A stretch of DNA of 31,434 nt from CBFGWV01 sp965652545 (GTDB taxonomy: Bacteria > Pseudomonadota > Gammaproteobacteria > Competibacterales > Competibacteraceae): positions 1 through 31,434 of the forward strand of contig CBFGWV010000026.1 in NCBI GenBank assembly GCA_965652545.1, given 5' to 3'. Shown here one piece after another: positions 1 through 7,783 of the stretch. A program made the translations under genes and the position numbers. The notes below the pieces were generated by a model that was not told the DNA's origin, ran no database searches, and saw only the letters and a program-made list of their open reading frames with translations. Positions within the stretch are counted from its first letter, which is position 1. The number at the start of each line of letters is the position of its first letter.

Positions 1-2
1 CG

Positions 3-737
3 GCCTGGGCGCCTGGGCTGGTGGCCAGTACGGGCGCGGCGCTGGGGTCTACCTTTTGGACGGGGCCGGTTGGCCTTGCGGCCTGGGCTATTGCCGGTGT
101 GGCAACATTCGGTGTATCCCACTATCGGAGTATCGATTCCGCCAATCGTCTGGAGGCCCCGACTCAAGAGGGCTTCGAGGCGCTTGGGTTCCCTGCGGAT
201 AAAGCCCGTGAGATGGCCGATTACTCGGACCCGCACCTGGCGTGGTGGAAATCCGAAGGCGGTGAGAGCCCATACCCGCTGGTGCGGCATGCGGCCGAAC
301 ACTATCTAGGCATCGAGTCGCGGCAGTTATTCGATGATATCTTCCGCGATGATGCCATGTCGGCCCGGGATATCAGCTATTTCCTCAAGCTCTCCCGGCA
401 TCTCGATGTCGAGCCGGATGACAAGGGCAATTACCCGACGGATATTGCAGAGCTCGATGAGTCCGACAGGTATGTTTTGTCGCTGATGTATCGGTTGTTG
501 CCGCAGGAGGATAGGGACGGCGCACCGCCCCCGATATTCCCCGATGGTGAGCTGCCGAAAGTGTGGGACGGAAAACTGGCATGGAACGATGCCCAATGGT
601 TGTCCGACGACACCCTTCTTCCCTGGGATGATCAACAACTGCCGGATGGGCCGTTTTGGAAAAACGGCACGTACCGCTATCAGCCGGAGTTCGTCAAAGA
701 GGCGGCCTCCTACCTGTATTGGAGAGGTGAGCGGTAG
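3..737 (+). CDS. C-terminal part of an unrecognised protein with one membrane segment (5' partial)
   Basis: The reading frame is open from the left edge of the window, and no ribosome binding site precedes the first possible start (GTG at 21), so this is probably the end of a longer gene. The visible protein begins with a Gly/Ala-rich hydrophobic stretch (about residues 8-35 counted from that GTG) that looks like a membrane helix. About 200 hydrophilic, acidic, Trp- and Pro-rich residues follow, ending in SYLYWRGER. I recognise no family. A C-terminal domain placed after a Gly/Ala-rich membrane segment is common in secreted effectors and polymorphic toxins, but nothing seen here proves that role. 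It converges with the cysteine synthase-like gene; only 15 bp separate the stops and no terminator is visible. Confidence 0.6.
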   Translation, partial: AWAPGLVASTGAALGSTFWTGPVGLAAWAIAGVATFGVSHYRSIDSANRLEAPTQEGFEALGFPADKAREMADYSDPHLAWWKSEGGESPYPLVRHAAEHYLGIESRQLFDDIFRDDAMSARDISYFLKLSRHLDVEPDDKGNYPTDIAELDESDRYVLSLMYRLLPQEDRDGAPPPIFPDGELPKVWDGKLAWNDAQWLSDDTLLPWDDQQLPDGPFWKNGTYRYQPEFVKEAASYLYWRGER

Positions 738-752
738 GCGGTGTGGGTCGAC

Positions 753-1829
753 TCACTCCATCTGGTACCCCGGGGTCGACTTCATCAGCGCGATTTCATC
801 CTCGTTCATATCGGCCGAAATACCCTCGAACAAAGGCGTCGACAGGTAGCGCTCGCCGGTGTCGGGCAGCATGACCAGGATCACCGAGCCCTCGGGCGCT
901 TTCTCGGCCACCTTCAGGCCGGCGGCGAAGGATGAGCCGCCGGAGACGCCAGTGAGAATGCCCTCCTGCCGGGCCAGTTCCTGCGACCAGAGGATGCCCT
1001 CGGGGCCGGAGACGGGGATGAGCTCGTCCACGTAGTGACTGTCCAGGGCTTCTTGCAGCACCCAGGGGATGAAGTCCGGCGTCCAGCCCTGGATGGGGTG
1101 CGGCTCGAAGGCCGGGTGACCGTCCGCGGGCTCGTTCTGCGCATCGCGTGCCTGCGGGATGCCGCTGGCGACGAGCTGGGCGTTGCTCGGTTCGCTAAGG
1201 ACCAGTTTGACCTCCGGCCGCGCCCGGCGCAGTGCGCGCCCCACACCGGTAATGGTGCCGCCGGTGCCGTAACCGCTGACGAAGTAGTCCAGCCGCTGGC
1301 CGTCGAAGTCGGCGAGGATCTCGCGTCCTGTGGTGGCCTCGTGGATGTCGGCGTTGGCGGCGGTCTCGAACTGGTGCGCCTGGAACCAGCCGTTGAGCTC
1401 GGCCAACTCCTTGGCTTTCTGGTACATACCGAAGCCCTTGAGCGCACGCGGTGTCAGCACCACCTTGGCGCCGAGAAAACGCATCAGCCGCCGGCGCTCG
1501 ACGGAGAAGCTCTCGGACATGGTGATGACCAGCGGGTAGCCCTTGGCCGCGCAGACGATGGCAAGACCGATACCGGTATTGCCGCTGGTGGCCTCGACCA
1601 CCGTCTGCCCGGGCTTGAGCGCGCCGCTGCGCTCGGCCGCCTCGATGATGTTCAGCGCCAGGCGGTCTTTGACCGAGGCGGCCGGGTTGAAGAACTCCGC
1701 CTTGGCGTACATCGTCACGTGCCCGGGGGCGAGTTTGTTGATGCGTATGCAGGGTGTGTTTCCGACCGTCTCGACGATGCTGCCGAACAGTCGGCCATGT
1801 CCGTTGGTCGTGCGGGTTCCGGGTTCCAT
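753..1829 (-). CDS. PLP-dependent cysteine synthase family protein
   Basis: A 358-residue fold-type II PLP enzyme, most like O-acetylserine sulfhydrylases, which make L-cysteine from O-acetylserine and sulfide in the cytoplasm. The PLP lysine is K54 in NPAASVKDR, the substrate loop is TSGNTG (81-86), and the phosphate loop is GYGTGGT (187-192). A GVSGGSS segment lies near 294-300, where many CysK proteins have GISSGA. It carries an extra C-terminal tail (about 330-358) beyond the core. The start at 1829 is preceded by a GGGGGAG-type ribosome binding site; in-frame codons further upstream run into the VOC gene and lack one. It is the third minus-strand gene after the AraC and VOC genes, 92 bp behind the latter. 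Cystathionine beta-synthase-like activity cannot be excluded from sequence alone. Confidence 0.9.
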   Translation of the reverse strand: MEPGTRTTNGHGRLFGSIVETVGNTPCIRINKLAPGHVTMYAKAEFFNPAASVKDRLALNIIEAAERSGALKPGQTVVEATSGNTGIGLAIVCAAKGYPLVITMSESFSVERRRLMRFLGAKVVLTPRALKGFGMYQKAKELAELNGWFQAHQFETAANADIHEATTGREILADFDGQRLDYFVSGYGTGGTITGVGRALRRARPEVKLVLSEPSNAQLVASGIPQARDAQNEPADGHPAFEPHPIQGWTPDFIPWVLQEALDSHYVDELIPVSGPEGILWSQELARQEGILTGVSGGSSFAAGLKVAEKAPEGSVILVMLPDTGERYLSTPLFEGISADMNEDEIALMKSTPGYQME

Positions 1830-1921
1830 CGCTCTCTCCCCCTTGTGTTCCAAGGTCTGGCCAGGAAGCTTCGACCAGTTGAGGGGGAGGGCGCAAGCGC
1901 TGATCACCCAAAAGGCGTCGG

Positions 1922-2362
1922 CTATTGGAACATCGCGTCGTAGCGCCGCTGCATCTCTTGCGGTGTCACCTTTTCGATCTCGTGGCCGATCATCCATTCA
2001 TGCCCGAACGGGTCGCGCAAAGTGCAGGAACGTTCGCCGTAGAAGTGGTCCGCCGGCGGGCGCAGCATCGTTGCCCCGGCCTCGACGGCGCGCGCGGCCA
2101 TGGCGTCGGCATCGACGACGTGCAAGTGCATGCACATTACGGTGCCGCCCAAGGCCTGTGGCCCGAGGGCATCGCATTCGGGGTACTCGTCGGAGAGCAT
2201 CAAGACACTGTTGCCCAGGGTGAGCTCCGCGTGGCCGATGCGGCCGCCCGGTTCGGTCAGCCGGAACAGCTCGCTGGCGCCAAAGGCCTTGGTGTAGAAC
2301 TCGATGGCCGCGGCGGCCCCTCTGAGGCGTAGATACGGGAAGACGTCTTTGATCTCGTCCAT
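1922..2362 (-). CDS. VOC family (PhnB/glyoxalase-like) protein
   Basis: A 146-residue single vicinal-oxygen-chelate protein of the PhnB-like branch. It shows the family pattern FPYLRLRGAAAAIEFYTKAFG near the N-terminus, GHAELTLGNSVLMLSDE in the middle, MHLHVVDADAMAARAVEAGA, and a late DPFGHEWMIGHEIE strand carrying potential metal ligands. Such proteins are often annotated as glyoxalase/bleomycin-resistance-like, and the substrate is usually unknown. It lies between an AraC regulator and a cysteine synthase-like gene on the same strand. A second PhnB-like paralogue lies at 6612-7091. The substrate is unknown. Confidence 0.85.
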   Translation of the reverse strand: MDEIKDVFPYLRLRGAAAAIEFYTKAFGASELFRLTEPGGRIGHAELTLGNSVLMLSDEYPECDALGPQALGGTVMCMHLHVVDADAMAARAVEAGATMLRPPADHFYGERSCTLRDPFGHEWMIGHEIEKVTPQEMQRRYDAMFQ

Positions 2363-2430
2363 GGTTCGGCTCCGTCAGGTGGGTGATCGATGCGCGAGAC
2401 GATACTGACGGCAACCGGGGGCGGGATTGT

Positions 2431-2459
2431 AAAAAAATGCCGGCGGCCGCTCAGGCCTC
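2431..2459 (-). terminator. possible weak terminator after the AraC gene
   Basis: On the minus strand, the last codons and the stop of the AraC gene contain a GC-rich GGCC-TGAGC-GGCC hairpin with further GCCGGC, followed by a run of seven T (A at 2431-2437 on the plus strand). The stem is only four clear base pairs, so this is tentative. If real, it separates the AraC gene from the VOC gene. Confidence 0.3.
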
Positions 2460-3311
2460 GCAATCTGCCGTGATGGGCGCCAGCGCACCGGTGGGCTCGA
2501 GCGACGCGTCGATGGGCACGTGGTTGTGCTCCCCGTCCGATCGGGGGCGGTAGGCGCCGGGATTGATGCCGGAGAAGCTGCGGAAGTCATGAATCAAATG
2601 CGCCTGGTCGAAATAGCCGCAGGCGACGGCGGCCTCGGCCCAGTCGATGTCCCGCCCGGATTCGACCTCGCGCAGCAAGCGGTGGAAGCGCCGTACACAG
2701 GCAAAGCGCTTGGGCGTCAGCCCGACCCGGTCGACGAAGCGGCTGATGAATCGCCGCGGCGTCATGCCCAGGTGGGCGGTCACCGCTTTGACCGGTGTAT
2801 TGCGCTCGAATGCCGCCAAGGCGAAGTCGATGACCGGGTCGGTTTCCAGGGGCGACACCGCATGGCCGAGTAAGGCGCTCTCCAGTACGCGCAACGTTGC
2901 CAGCGGTGTGCCGGCGTTCAGCAGGCGCTCGCGCAACACGGTGCCGTCGCACCCCCACAGGGCATCGAGTGGAATGTCGGTCTCGAACATCGCGCCGGCC
3001 GGCACGGCAAAGAACGGGTAGGCGCCGCCGGGCCGGAAGCTCACCCCCACGATGCGGCGCTGCTCGGCGGTGTCGATGCCGAAGTGGCTTGCATAGGCAC
3101 CGCTGAGCTGCGCCCCGTGAGTGCGCACGATCTGCGTATACCCCTCGCCGTGGTAGCTGCGCAGCTCGTCCTCATGCAGGTTGACCAGCAGTTGCATCGT
3201 GCCGCTCGGCAGCATGCGCTCCAGGGCATGCGAGAACTCGCCTTCGAAATACCACAGGGCATCGACGAAGGGCGCGAGCGCGGGGGAGGCGGGTGGAAGA
3301 AAAAGGTTCAT
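2451..3311 (-). CDS. AraC family transcriptional regulator
   Basis: About 286 residues. The N-terminal half (start MNLFLPPASPALAPFVDALWY) resembles the cupin-like ligand-binding domain (DUF6597 type) of AraC regulators. The C-terminal third has the double helix-turn-helix: KAVTAHLGMTPRRFISRFVD, and WAEAAVACGYFDQAHLIHDF leading into the FSGINPGAYR signature. An ATG 45 bp upstream (3356) would add 15 residues. I prefer 3311 because the protein then begins like its relatives, but neither start has a clear ribosome binding site. It precedes the VOC and cysteine synthase-like genes on the same strand and may regulate them. The effector is unknown. Confidence 0.85.
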   Translation of the reverse strand: MNLFLPPASPALAPFVDALWYFEGEFSHALERMLPSGTMQLLVNLHEDELRSYHGEGYTQIVRTHGAQLSGAYASHFGIDTAEQRRIVGVSFRPGGAYPFFAVPAGAMFETDIPLDALWGCDGTVLRERLLNAGTPLATLRVLESALLGHAVSPLETDPVIDFALAAFERNTPVKAVTAHLGMTPRRFISRFVDRVGLTPKRFACVRRFHRLLREVESGRDIDWAEAAVACGYFDQAHLIHDFRSFSGINPGAYRPRSDGEHNHVPIDASLEPTGALAPITADCEA

Positions 3312-3528
3312 GGCGTCTGAGTATAGGGCGCCCAGCAGCAACTGTAGTGGCCGCATTGTGATGTCGGCGATGACATGTCTTTCTATAAGCCTTTTTTGGG
3401 ATATTGCGTTTTATTATTCTGACTAGTGATTTGACGGTTTGATTTGTAATCATTACATGCCTTCGGGCTTGAGCTCTGAAAGCGGCACTTGCTAGGCTGT
3501 TTACATAGTCGCAGCAGGAGATGACGTA

Positions 3529-4254
3529 ATGAGAACTGCAGCTACGATGATGAGTGTTGCCGCTGTGATGGCATTCTCGGGTCACGCAATGGCAGCAGAA
3601 GAGCAGGCAACGACGCAAAAGAGCAATAACGAAGCTATTGATATCGTCTCTTGGGACCATACCAACCTGTACGATGGCTGGCGTGTCGAAGAAATGATGG
3701 ACACCACGGTTATCGGAGCCAATGGCGAAGAAATCGGGGAAGTAGAGAACCTGATCGTCTCGCGCGATGGCAATCTGGAAGCGGTGGTCATTGAGGCGGG
3801 AGGCTTCGCGGACATTGGCGATACGCATTTCCGCGTCCGCTGGGATGACGTGGAGGTCGGCGATGGAATGGACGCTTTGCACGTCCCCATGACCGAAGAC
3901 TCGGCCCCGACGGATTTCAGCCTGTTCGAGGATGAAGAGGTCCGTGCTGGTGGAGACGAATGGCGCGCCACGGAGCTGTTGGATGACTACGTCCAGCTCA
4001 AGGATAATCGGGCGTACGGAATCGTCGACGATCTGATCTTTGATCGCGATGGTCAATTGATGGCCGTCATCGTTTCACCAGACGTGCGTTATGGCGTGAC
4101 CGGTGGACGCTACGCTTATCCGTACAGCCGCTACGATGCGGGCCGTCCCGGTAATGTCTACACGGTGCCGTACGGAAGCGAGGACATCCAGAATCTCGCA
4201 CCCTTCGACTACAGTCGGATGAACGACGACGTATTCTCCGACCGCTCGGGCTGA
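3529..4254 (+). CDS. exported protein with two PRC-barrel domains
   Basis: A 241-residue protein with a Sec signal peptide (hydrophobic MMSVAAVMAFSGHAMA, predicted cleavage near residue 22). Two PRC-barrel-like units follow: about 50-125 (WRVEEMMDTTVIGANGEEIGEVENLIVSRDG) and about 140-200 (WRATELLDDYVQLKDNRAYGIVDDLIFDRDG). The pattern 'residue change, GxIGxVxDLIxxxDGxLxAVIV' repeats in both. PRC-barrel proteins are small beta-barrels found in the photosynthetic H subunit, RimM and many stress-associated envelope proteins; no enzymatic role is implied. The start is fixed by AGGAG eight bases upstream of the ATG. The gene stands alone and ends in a strong terminator. Periplasmic location is inferred. 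Confidence 0.88.
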   Translation: MRTAATMMSVAAVMAFSGHAMAAEEQATTQKSNNEAIDIVSWDHTNLYDGWRVEEMMDTTVIGANGEEIGEVENLIVSRDGNLEAVVIEAGGFADIGDTHFRVRWDDVEVGDGMDALHVPMTEDSAPTDFSLFEDEEVRAGGDEWRATELLDDYVQLKDNRAYGIVDDLIFDRDGQLMAVIVSPDVRYGVTGGRYAYPYSRYDAGRPGNVYTVPYGSEDIQNLAPFDYSRMNDDVFSDRSG

Positions 4255-4321
4255 TGATGTACTACTGAGCACGATCGGTCCCGCGCAGGGTGCAGAAAGG
4301 GGGCGGGATCGCGTATTCGGG

Positions 4322-4355
4322 GCCACGACCACCTGCCGGTCGTGGCTTCTTTTTT
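4322..4355 (+). terminator. rho-independent terminator
   Basis: A perfect 9-bp stem GCCACGACC/GGTCGTGGC with a 7-nt loop is followed directly by TTCTTTTTT. It lies 67 bp after the PRC-barrel gene stop and just before the end of the oppositely oriented XRE gene. The T-tract is only on the plus-strand side, so it serves the PRC-barrel gene. Confidence 0.92.
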
Positions 4356-4367
4356 GATCGCGGCGGC

Positions 4368-5009
4368 TCATGCAAAAAGTGCGCTGACCCAAAGCACCCG
4401 GGCGACGACGGTTTGCCCGGATCGTTCATCGCCCGTTGGCACGGCGATCAAGGCGTGCGCCACACGGCTGTCCATCCGCATTGCGTCGCCGTGCCGAAGT
4501 GCGATGGGCGAGCGGTGCTCCAGGTGCACGGCGACAGTCCCTTCCAGTACGTACAGGATGTCCTCGCTGTCGTGTCGGTCCCAGGGGCCGTAGTCCTCGA
4601 TCCGCGTGATCCGGACCTCGGTTTCGAAGGCCAAGAGCCCGCGCGCGGATTGGCCTGGGACGAGCAGGCGATGCGCATAGCGGGTGTCCTCGTAGGCAGC
4701 GCCTTCGCCGGCTCGCGTCACGGCAACCTCATCGGCTGCCGGCGGCTGGTCGGCGACCAGGGCGGCCAAGTCGATGGCCAGCCCGCGCGCCAGCTTCAAC
4801 AAGCTGTCGTATGTCGGTGAGCCCTCGTCGCGCTCGATCTTCGACAACGCGGCACGCGAGAGGCCGCTGGCGGTGCTCAGGCTCTCCAAGGTCAGCCCCG
4901 CGGCCTTGCGCAGCCTGCGGATCCTCTCGCCGATGGCGGGCGTGTCGCCCGGCGGCGCGGGTGGTGTCTTGCGGGTGTCATGGTCGAGGCCGGTGGGGTA
5001 GCGGGGCAT
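4368..5009 (-). CDS. XRE family transcriptional regulator with C-terminal cupin domain
   Basis: A 213-residue regulator. Residues about 25-85 form an HTH_3 domain (IGERIRRLRKAAGLTLESLSTASGLSRAALSKIERDEGSPTYDSLLKLARGL). Residues about 115-213 form a cupin beta-barrel (GPWDRHDSEDILYVLEGTVAVHL, ALRHGDAMRMDSRVAHAL). This is the common SutR/PuuR-like architecture, in which the cupin senses a small ligand. It is divergent from the SDR-macrodomain operon, and two overlapping palindromes fill the 64-bp gap, so autoregulation and control of that operon are likely. No ribosome binding site is evident before the ATG at 5009. Confidence 0.9.
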   Translation of the reverse strand: MPRYPTGLDHDTRKTPPAPPGDTPAIGERIRRLRKAAGLTLESLSTASGLSRAALSKIERDEGSPTYDSLLKLARGLAIDLAALVADQPPAADEVAVTRAGEGAAYEDTRYAHRLLVPGQSARGLLAFETEVRITRIEDYGPWDRHDSEDILYVLEGTVAVHLEHRSPIALRHGDAMRMDSRVAHALIAVPTGDERSGQTVVARVLWVSALFA

Positions 5010-5010
5010 G

Positions 5011-5039
5011 TTGTGTTCTGAATTCCACTAAAGTAGATT
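5011..5039 (+). promoter_or_regulatory. putative promoter of the SDR-macrodomain operon
   Basis: TTGTGT (5011-5016) and TAGATT (5034-5039) are separated by 17 bp and match sigma-70 boxes at 3 and 4 of 6 positions. Transcription would start inside the palindromes at 5032-5054, so a bound repressor would block it. The match is moderate. Confidence 0.45.
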
Positions 5040-5054
5040 TCTACTACTGTAGAA
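5032..5054. promoter_or_regulatory. two overlapping palindromes, probable operator of the XRE-cupin regulator
   Basis: AGTAGA-TT-TCTACT (5032-5045) and TTCTAC-TACT-GTAGAA (5039-5054) are both perfect inverted repeats and share the middle TTCTACT. They sit between the divergent XRE-cupin and SDR genes, overlapping the inferred -10 and start point of the SDR operon. XRE regulators with this layout commonly bind such sites, so assignment to the neighbouring regulator is by position only. Confidence 0.7.
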
Positions 5055-5073
5055 TTTTACAAGGAGATTCACC

Positions 5074-5985
5074 ATGGGCGCACCCCTGAAAGGCAAAGTC
5101 GCATTGGTCGCCGGTGCCACCCGCGGCGCGGGGCGAGGGATCGCTGTGCAACTGGGCGCGGCCGGGGCCACGGTCTACGTCACGGGGCGGTCGACCCGCG
5201 CACAGCCTTCGGAGATGAACCGGCCGGAAACCATTGAAGACACGGCCGCCCTGGTCGATGCCGCCGGCGGTCGCGGTGTGCCCGTTCAGGTCGATCACCT
5301 GGTGCCCGAGGCGGTGCAGGCGCTGGTGGCGCGTATCGACGACGAGGAGGGCGGTTTGCATATCCTGGTCAACGATATCTGGGGTGCAACCCGCATGGAG
5401 TGGAACAAGACGGTGTGGGAGTCGTCCCTGGACTACGGCTTGCGCAGCCTGCGCTTGGCGGTGGACACGCATGCCATCACCAGCCACTTTGCGCTGCCGC
5501 TGCTCATCCGTACGCCGGGCGGACTGGTTGTCGAGGTGACCGACGGCACGAACGATTACAACGCGACACACTACCGGGTGTCGTTTTTCTATGACCTGGC
5601 CAAAGCGGCGGTAAATCGCATGGCCTTTGCTCTGGCGCACGAGTTGGCGCCGCATGGGGGCACGGCGGTGTCGCTGACACCCGGCTGGCTGCGTTCCGAG
5701 GCCATGCTCGATGCTTACGGCGTGACTGAAGCCAACTGGCAGGATGCCGCGCAGCGCTCGCCCCACTTTGCCATTTCCGAAAGCCCGGCATTCGTCGGCC
5801 GGGCGGTGGCCGCGCTGGCGCAGGACCCGGACCGCGCGCGCTGGAACGGGCAGTCGCTATCCAGCGGCCAGTTGGCGAGAATCTACGGCTTCACCGACAT
5901 CGACGGCAGCCGGCCCGATGCCTGGCGCTATGTCCCGGAAGTCCAGGATGCCGGGTTGCCTGCCGATGTGTCCGGCTACCGTTAG
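5074..5985 (+). CDS. SDR family NAD(P)-dependent oxidoreductase
   Basis: A 303-residue short-chain dehydrogenase/reductase. The dinucleotide-binding motif is AGATRGAGRG (13-22) in a GKVALVAGATRG context, with R39-S40 after the second strand suggesting NADP(H). The catalytic Tyr-Lys pair is YDLAK (Y173, K177), and the PGW motif (203-205) follows. The strand-five serine is not in its usual place (VEVTDGTNDYN). The core resembles DHRS1-like SDRs, with a longer C-terminal region (about 250-303). The ribosome binding site AAGGAG lies 8 bases before the ATG. It is followed 10 bp later by a macrodomain gene, so the two form an operon, probably controlled by the divergent XRE-cupin repressor. Substrate unknown. 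Confidence 0.9.
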   Translation: MGAPLKGKVALVAGATRGAGRGIAVQLGAAGATVYVTGRSTRAQPSEMNRPETIEDTAALVDAAGGRGVPVQVDHLVPEAVQALVARIDDEEGGLHILVNDIWGATRMEWNKTVWESSLDYGLRSLRLAVDTHAITSHFALPLLIRTPGGLVVEVTDGTNDYNATHYRVSFFYDLAKAAVNRMAFALAHELAPHGGTAVSLTPGWLRSEAMLDAYGVTEANWQDAAQRSPHFAISESPAFVGRAVAALAQDPDRARWNGQSLSSGQLARIYGFTDIDGSRPDAWRYVPEVQDAGLPADVSGYR

Positions 5986-5995
5986 GAGCGCGCCC

Positions 5996-6514
5996 ATGCC
6001 TGCCACGATTCGTGCAGTACACGCCGATATCACCACGCTGCGCGTGGACGCCATCGTCAACGCGGCAAACACATCGCTGTTGGGTGGCGGCGGGGTCGAT
6101 GGCGCCATTCACCGCGCGGCGGGGCCGGAGCTGGTGCAGGAATGCCGTTCGCTGGGAGGTTGCAAGGTCGGCGATGCCAAGCTCACTCGGGGCTATCGCT
6201 TGCCGGCCAAATTCGTCATCCACACGGTGGGACCGGTATGGCAGGGTGGCGGCGCAGGCGAGCCGGCGTTGCTGGCCTCTTGTTACCGGCGCGCGCTGGA
6301 GGTCGCCTCCGACAACGGGGTGGGCAGCATCGCCTTCCCGGCCATCAGCACCGGTGTCTATGGCTATCCCGTCGAGTCGGCGGCGCAGATCGCGGTCGAG
6401 ACGGTGTCGGCGTTTCTGGCGCGGGACAGTGGGATGCACGAGGTGATCTTCTGCTGTTTCTCAGCCGCGGATCTGGCCGTTTATCAGCGGCTTCTCGACG
6501 CTCGACAACCCTGA
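5996..6514 (+). CDS. macrodomain protein (O-acetyl-ADP-ribose deacetylase type)
   Basis: A 172-residue single macrodomain of the MacroD/YmdB class. Its ADP-ribose-binding motifs are intact: DAIVNAANTSLLGGGGVDGAIH (NAAN 22-25; GGG with D35 and H39) and the phosphate loop PAISTGVYGYP (115-125). Family members hydrolyse O-acetyl-ADP-ribose and remove ADP-ribose from acidic residues. The in-frame reading extends upstream, but the ATG at 5996 has a ribosome binding site in the sequence TAGGAG, which includes the stop codon of the SDR gene. This supports translational coupling. Pairing with an NAD(P)-dependent enzyme suggests a link to NAD metabolites, by inference only. Confidence 0.93.
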   Translation: MPATIRAVHADITTLRVDAIVNAANTSLLGGGGVDGAIHRAAGPELVQECRSLGGCKVGDAKLTRGYRLPAKFVIHTVGPVWQGGGAGEPALLASCYRRALEVASDNGVGSIAFPAISTGVYGYPVESAAQIAVETVSAFLARDSGMHEVIFCCFSAADLAVYQRLLDARQP

Positions 6515-6563
6515 GGATGCCAGGGCTGTCAGGGTTCGCGCCCTCGTGTTTGTGCGTTGGGCT

Positions 6564-6591
6564 GAACGTAGCGCGGGTGCGCGCCACGTTC
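6564..6591. terminator. hairpin between convergent genes, possible terminator
   Basis: GAACGTAGCGCG (6564-6575) and CGCGCCACGTTC (6580-6591) form a 12-bp stem with one mismatch and a GGTG loop, midway between the macrodomain and VOC stops. Neither side has a T-run, so it may act as a weak or factor-assisted bidirectional terminator. Confidence 0.35.
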
Positions 6592-6611
6592 GCCACGGCT
6601 GCGATGTGCAG

Positions 6612-7091
6612 TTACTGCGGCCCGCACTGTACTGCGTTGCGGGCGGCCTCCCGCAGCTCCTCCTCGCTCATCTCGCGCTGCTGCGTGGCCAGCGACCACT
6701 GATGACCGAACGGGTCTTCGATGACGCCGAAGCGGTCGCCCCAGAACATATCCTGTACCGGCATGACGACACTGGCGCCGGCGGTGACGGCCTGGTCGAC
6801 CGCCTTGTCCACATCGTCCACGACGAGGTGAATGGACACCGGTGTGCCCTTGAGCGTCTTGGGGCTGAACCCGCCGCACTCGGGCGAGGCGTCCATGAGC
6901 ATGATCGACGAGCCGTTCAGGCGCATGCAGGCATGCATGATTTTGCCGTCGGGACCGGGTAGGCGGATCATCTCCTCCGCGTTGAAGGCATTCTTGTAGA
7001 ACTCGATCGCATCGGCTGCGCCGTCGCAGACAAGATGCGGCGTTACGCTGTGGACACCGTGGCGTTCGGCGTGTGCTTGGGCGTTTTCCAT
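6612..7091 (-). CDS. VOC family (PhnB/glyoxalase-like) protein
   Basis: A 159-residue PhnB-like VOC protein with the pattern VTPHLVCDGAADAIEFYKNAF, IMHACMRLNGSSIMLMDASPE, VSIHLVVDDVDKAVDQAV and WGDRFGVIEDPFGHQWSLAT. The start at 7091 is chosen because AAGGAG lies 8 bases upstream; a TTG six bases further up is in frame but too close to that site. The ribosome binding site overlaps the stop of the upstream TetR gene, so the two are co-transcribed and probably translationally coupled. VOC proteins under TetR control often deal with reactive aldehydes or other electrophiles. Substrate unknown. Confidence 0.9.
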   Translation of the reverse strand: MENAQAHAERHGVHSVTPHLVCDGAADAIEFYKNAFNAEEMIRLPGPDGKIMHACMRLNGSSIMLMDASPECGGFSPKTLKGTPVSIHLVVDDVDKAVDQAVTAGASVVMPVQDMFWGDRFGVIEDPFGHQWSLATQQREMSEEELREAARNAVQCGPQ

Positions 7092-7103
7092 GGTCAATGC
7101 TCC

Positions 7104-7760
7104 TTAAGTGTTGTCGAGAGTTGGGCGGGAGTCGGTGGCCGCACTGGATGCGCTGTGACCGAACAGGAGTTCGACATACCGGCGCAAATGGCCGACGTTG
7201 TCTGCCGCGCTGTCGGCGCCGCCCGTCGCCTTGGCGAGAATGAAGGCGCCCTGAAGGACGGCCTGTGTATGCATGGCGAGGCTGCGCGCGCTCCAGTCCG
7301 TGGGCGCCATCCCGCGTGCGGCCATCGCCGCCGCGATATCGGCCTCCAGCGTCTCGGTGTGCCCGAGCAGGCAGCGCGCGCAAGCCTCGCGGATGGCCGG
7401 AGACGTGTCGTAGGTCTCTTGAATCAACGTGCCGACCAGGCAAGTGAACTCCCCCAACTCACCAGCCAGCAGTGTCTTGCGAAAGTCGATATAGGCCAGC
7501 ACGCGCTCCAGCGGGTCGGCCGGTGCGTGGTAGGGCGCATGCTCGAACAAGGCACCGGTGGTGCTGGCCCAGTGATCGGCTGCGGCCACGCCCAGGGCTT
7601 CCTTGCTCGGGAAGTGATGAAAGAACGCCCCCTTGGTGACGCCTGCCGCCTGGCATAGATCATCCACCGTCGTCGCCGCATAGCCTTTGACCCGCAGGAT
7701 GTTCAATGCGGCATCGAGAAGCTTTGAGCGGGCGTCGCGTTTGGGCGTAGGGGCGTTCAT
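7104..7760 (-). CDS. TetR family transcriptional repressor
   Basis: A 218-residue regulator. The N-terminal TetR helix-turn-helix is clear (SKLLDAALNILRVKGYAATTVDDLCQAAGVTKGAFFHHFPSKEALG, about residues 11-58), followed by a helical ligand-binding domain with several cysteines (CLVGTLIQ, ACARCLLGH). The start at 7760 gives the usual short tail before the HTH; a GTG 33 bp upstream lies closer to the operator. A 20-bp palindrome sits inside its promoter, so it very likely represses its own operon with the VOC gene. The cysteines could allow sensing of electrophiles, as in NemR, but this is speculation. Confidence 0.92.
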   Translation of the reverse strand: MNAPTPKRDARSKLLDAALNILRVKGYAATTVDDLCQAAGVTKGAFFHHFPSKEALGVAAADHWASTTGALFEHAPYHAPADPLERVLAYIDFRKTLLAGELGEFTCLVGTLIQETYDTSPAIREACARCLLGHTETLEADIAAAMAARGMAPTDWSARSLAMHTQAVLQGAFILAKATGGADSAADNVGHLRRYVELLFGHSASSAATDSRPTLDNT

Positions 7761-7783
7761 CGTGGGCTCCGAACAGTGCGCAG

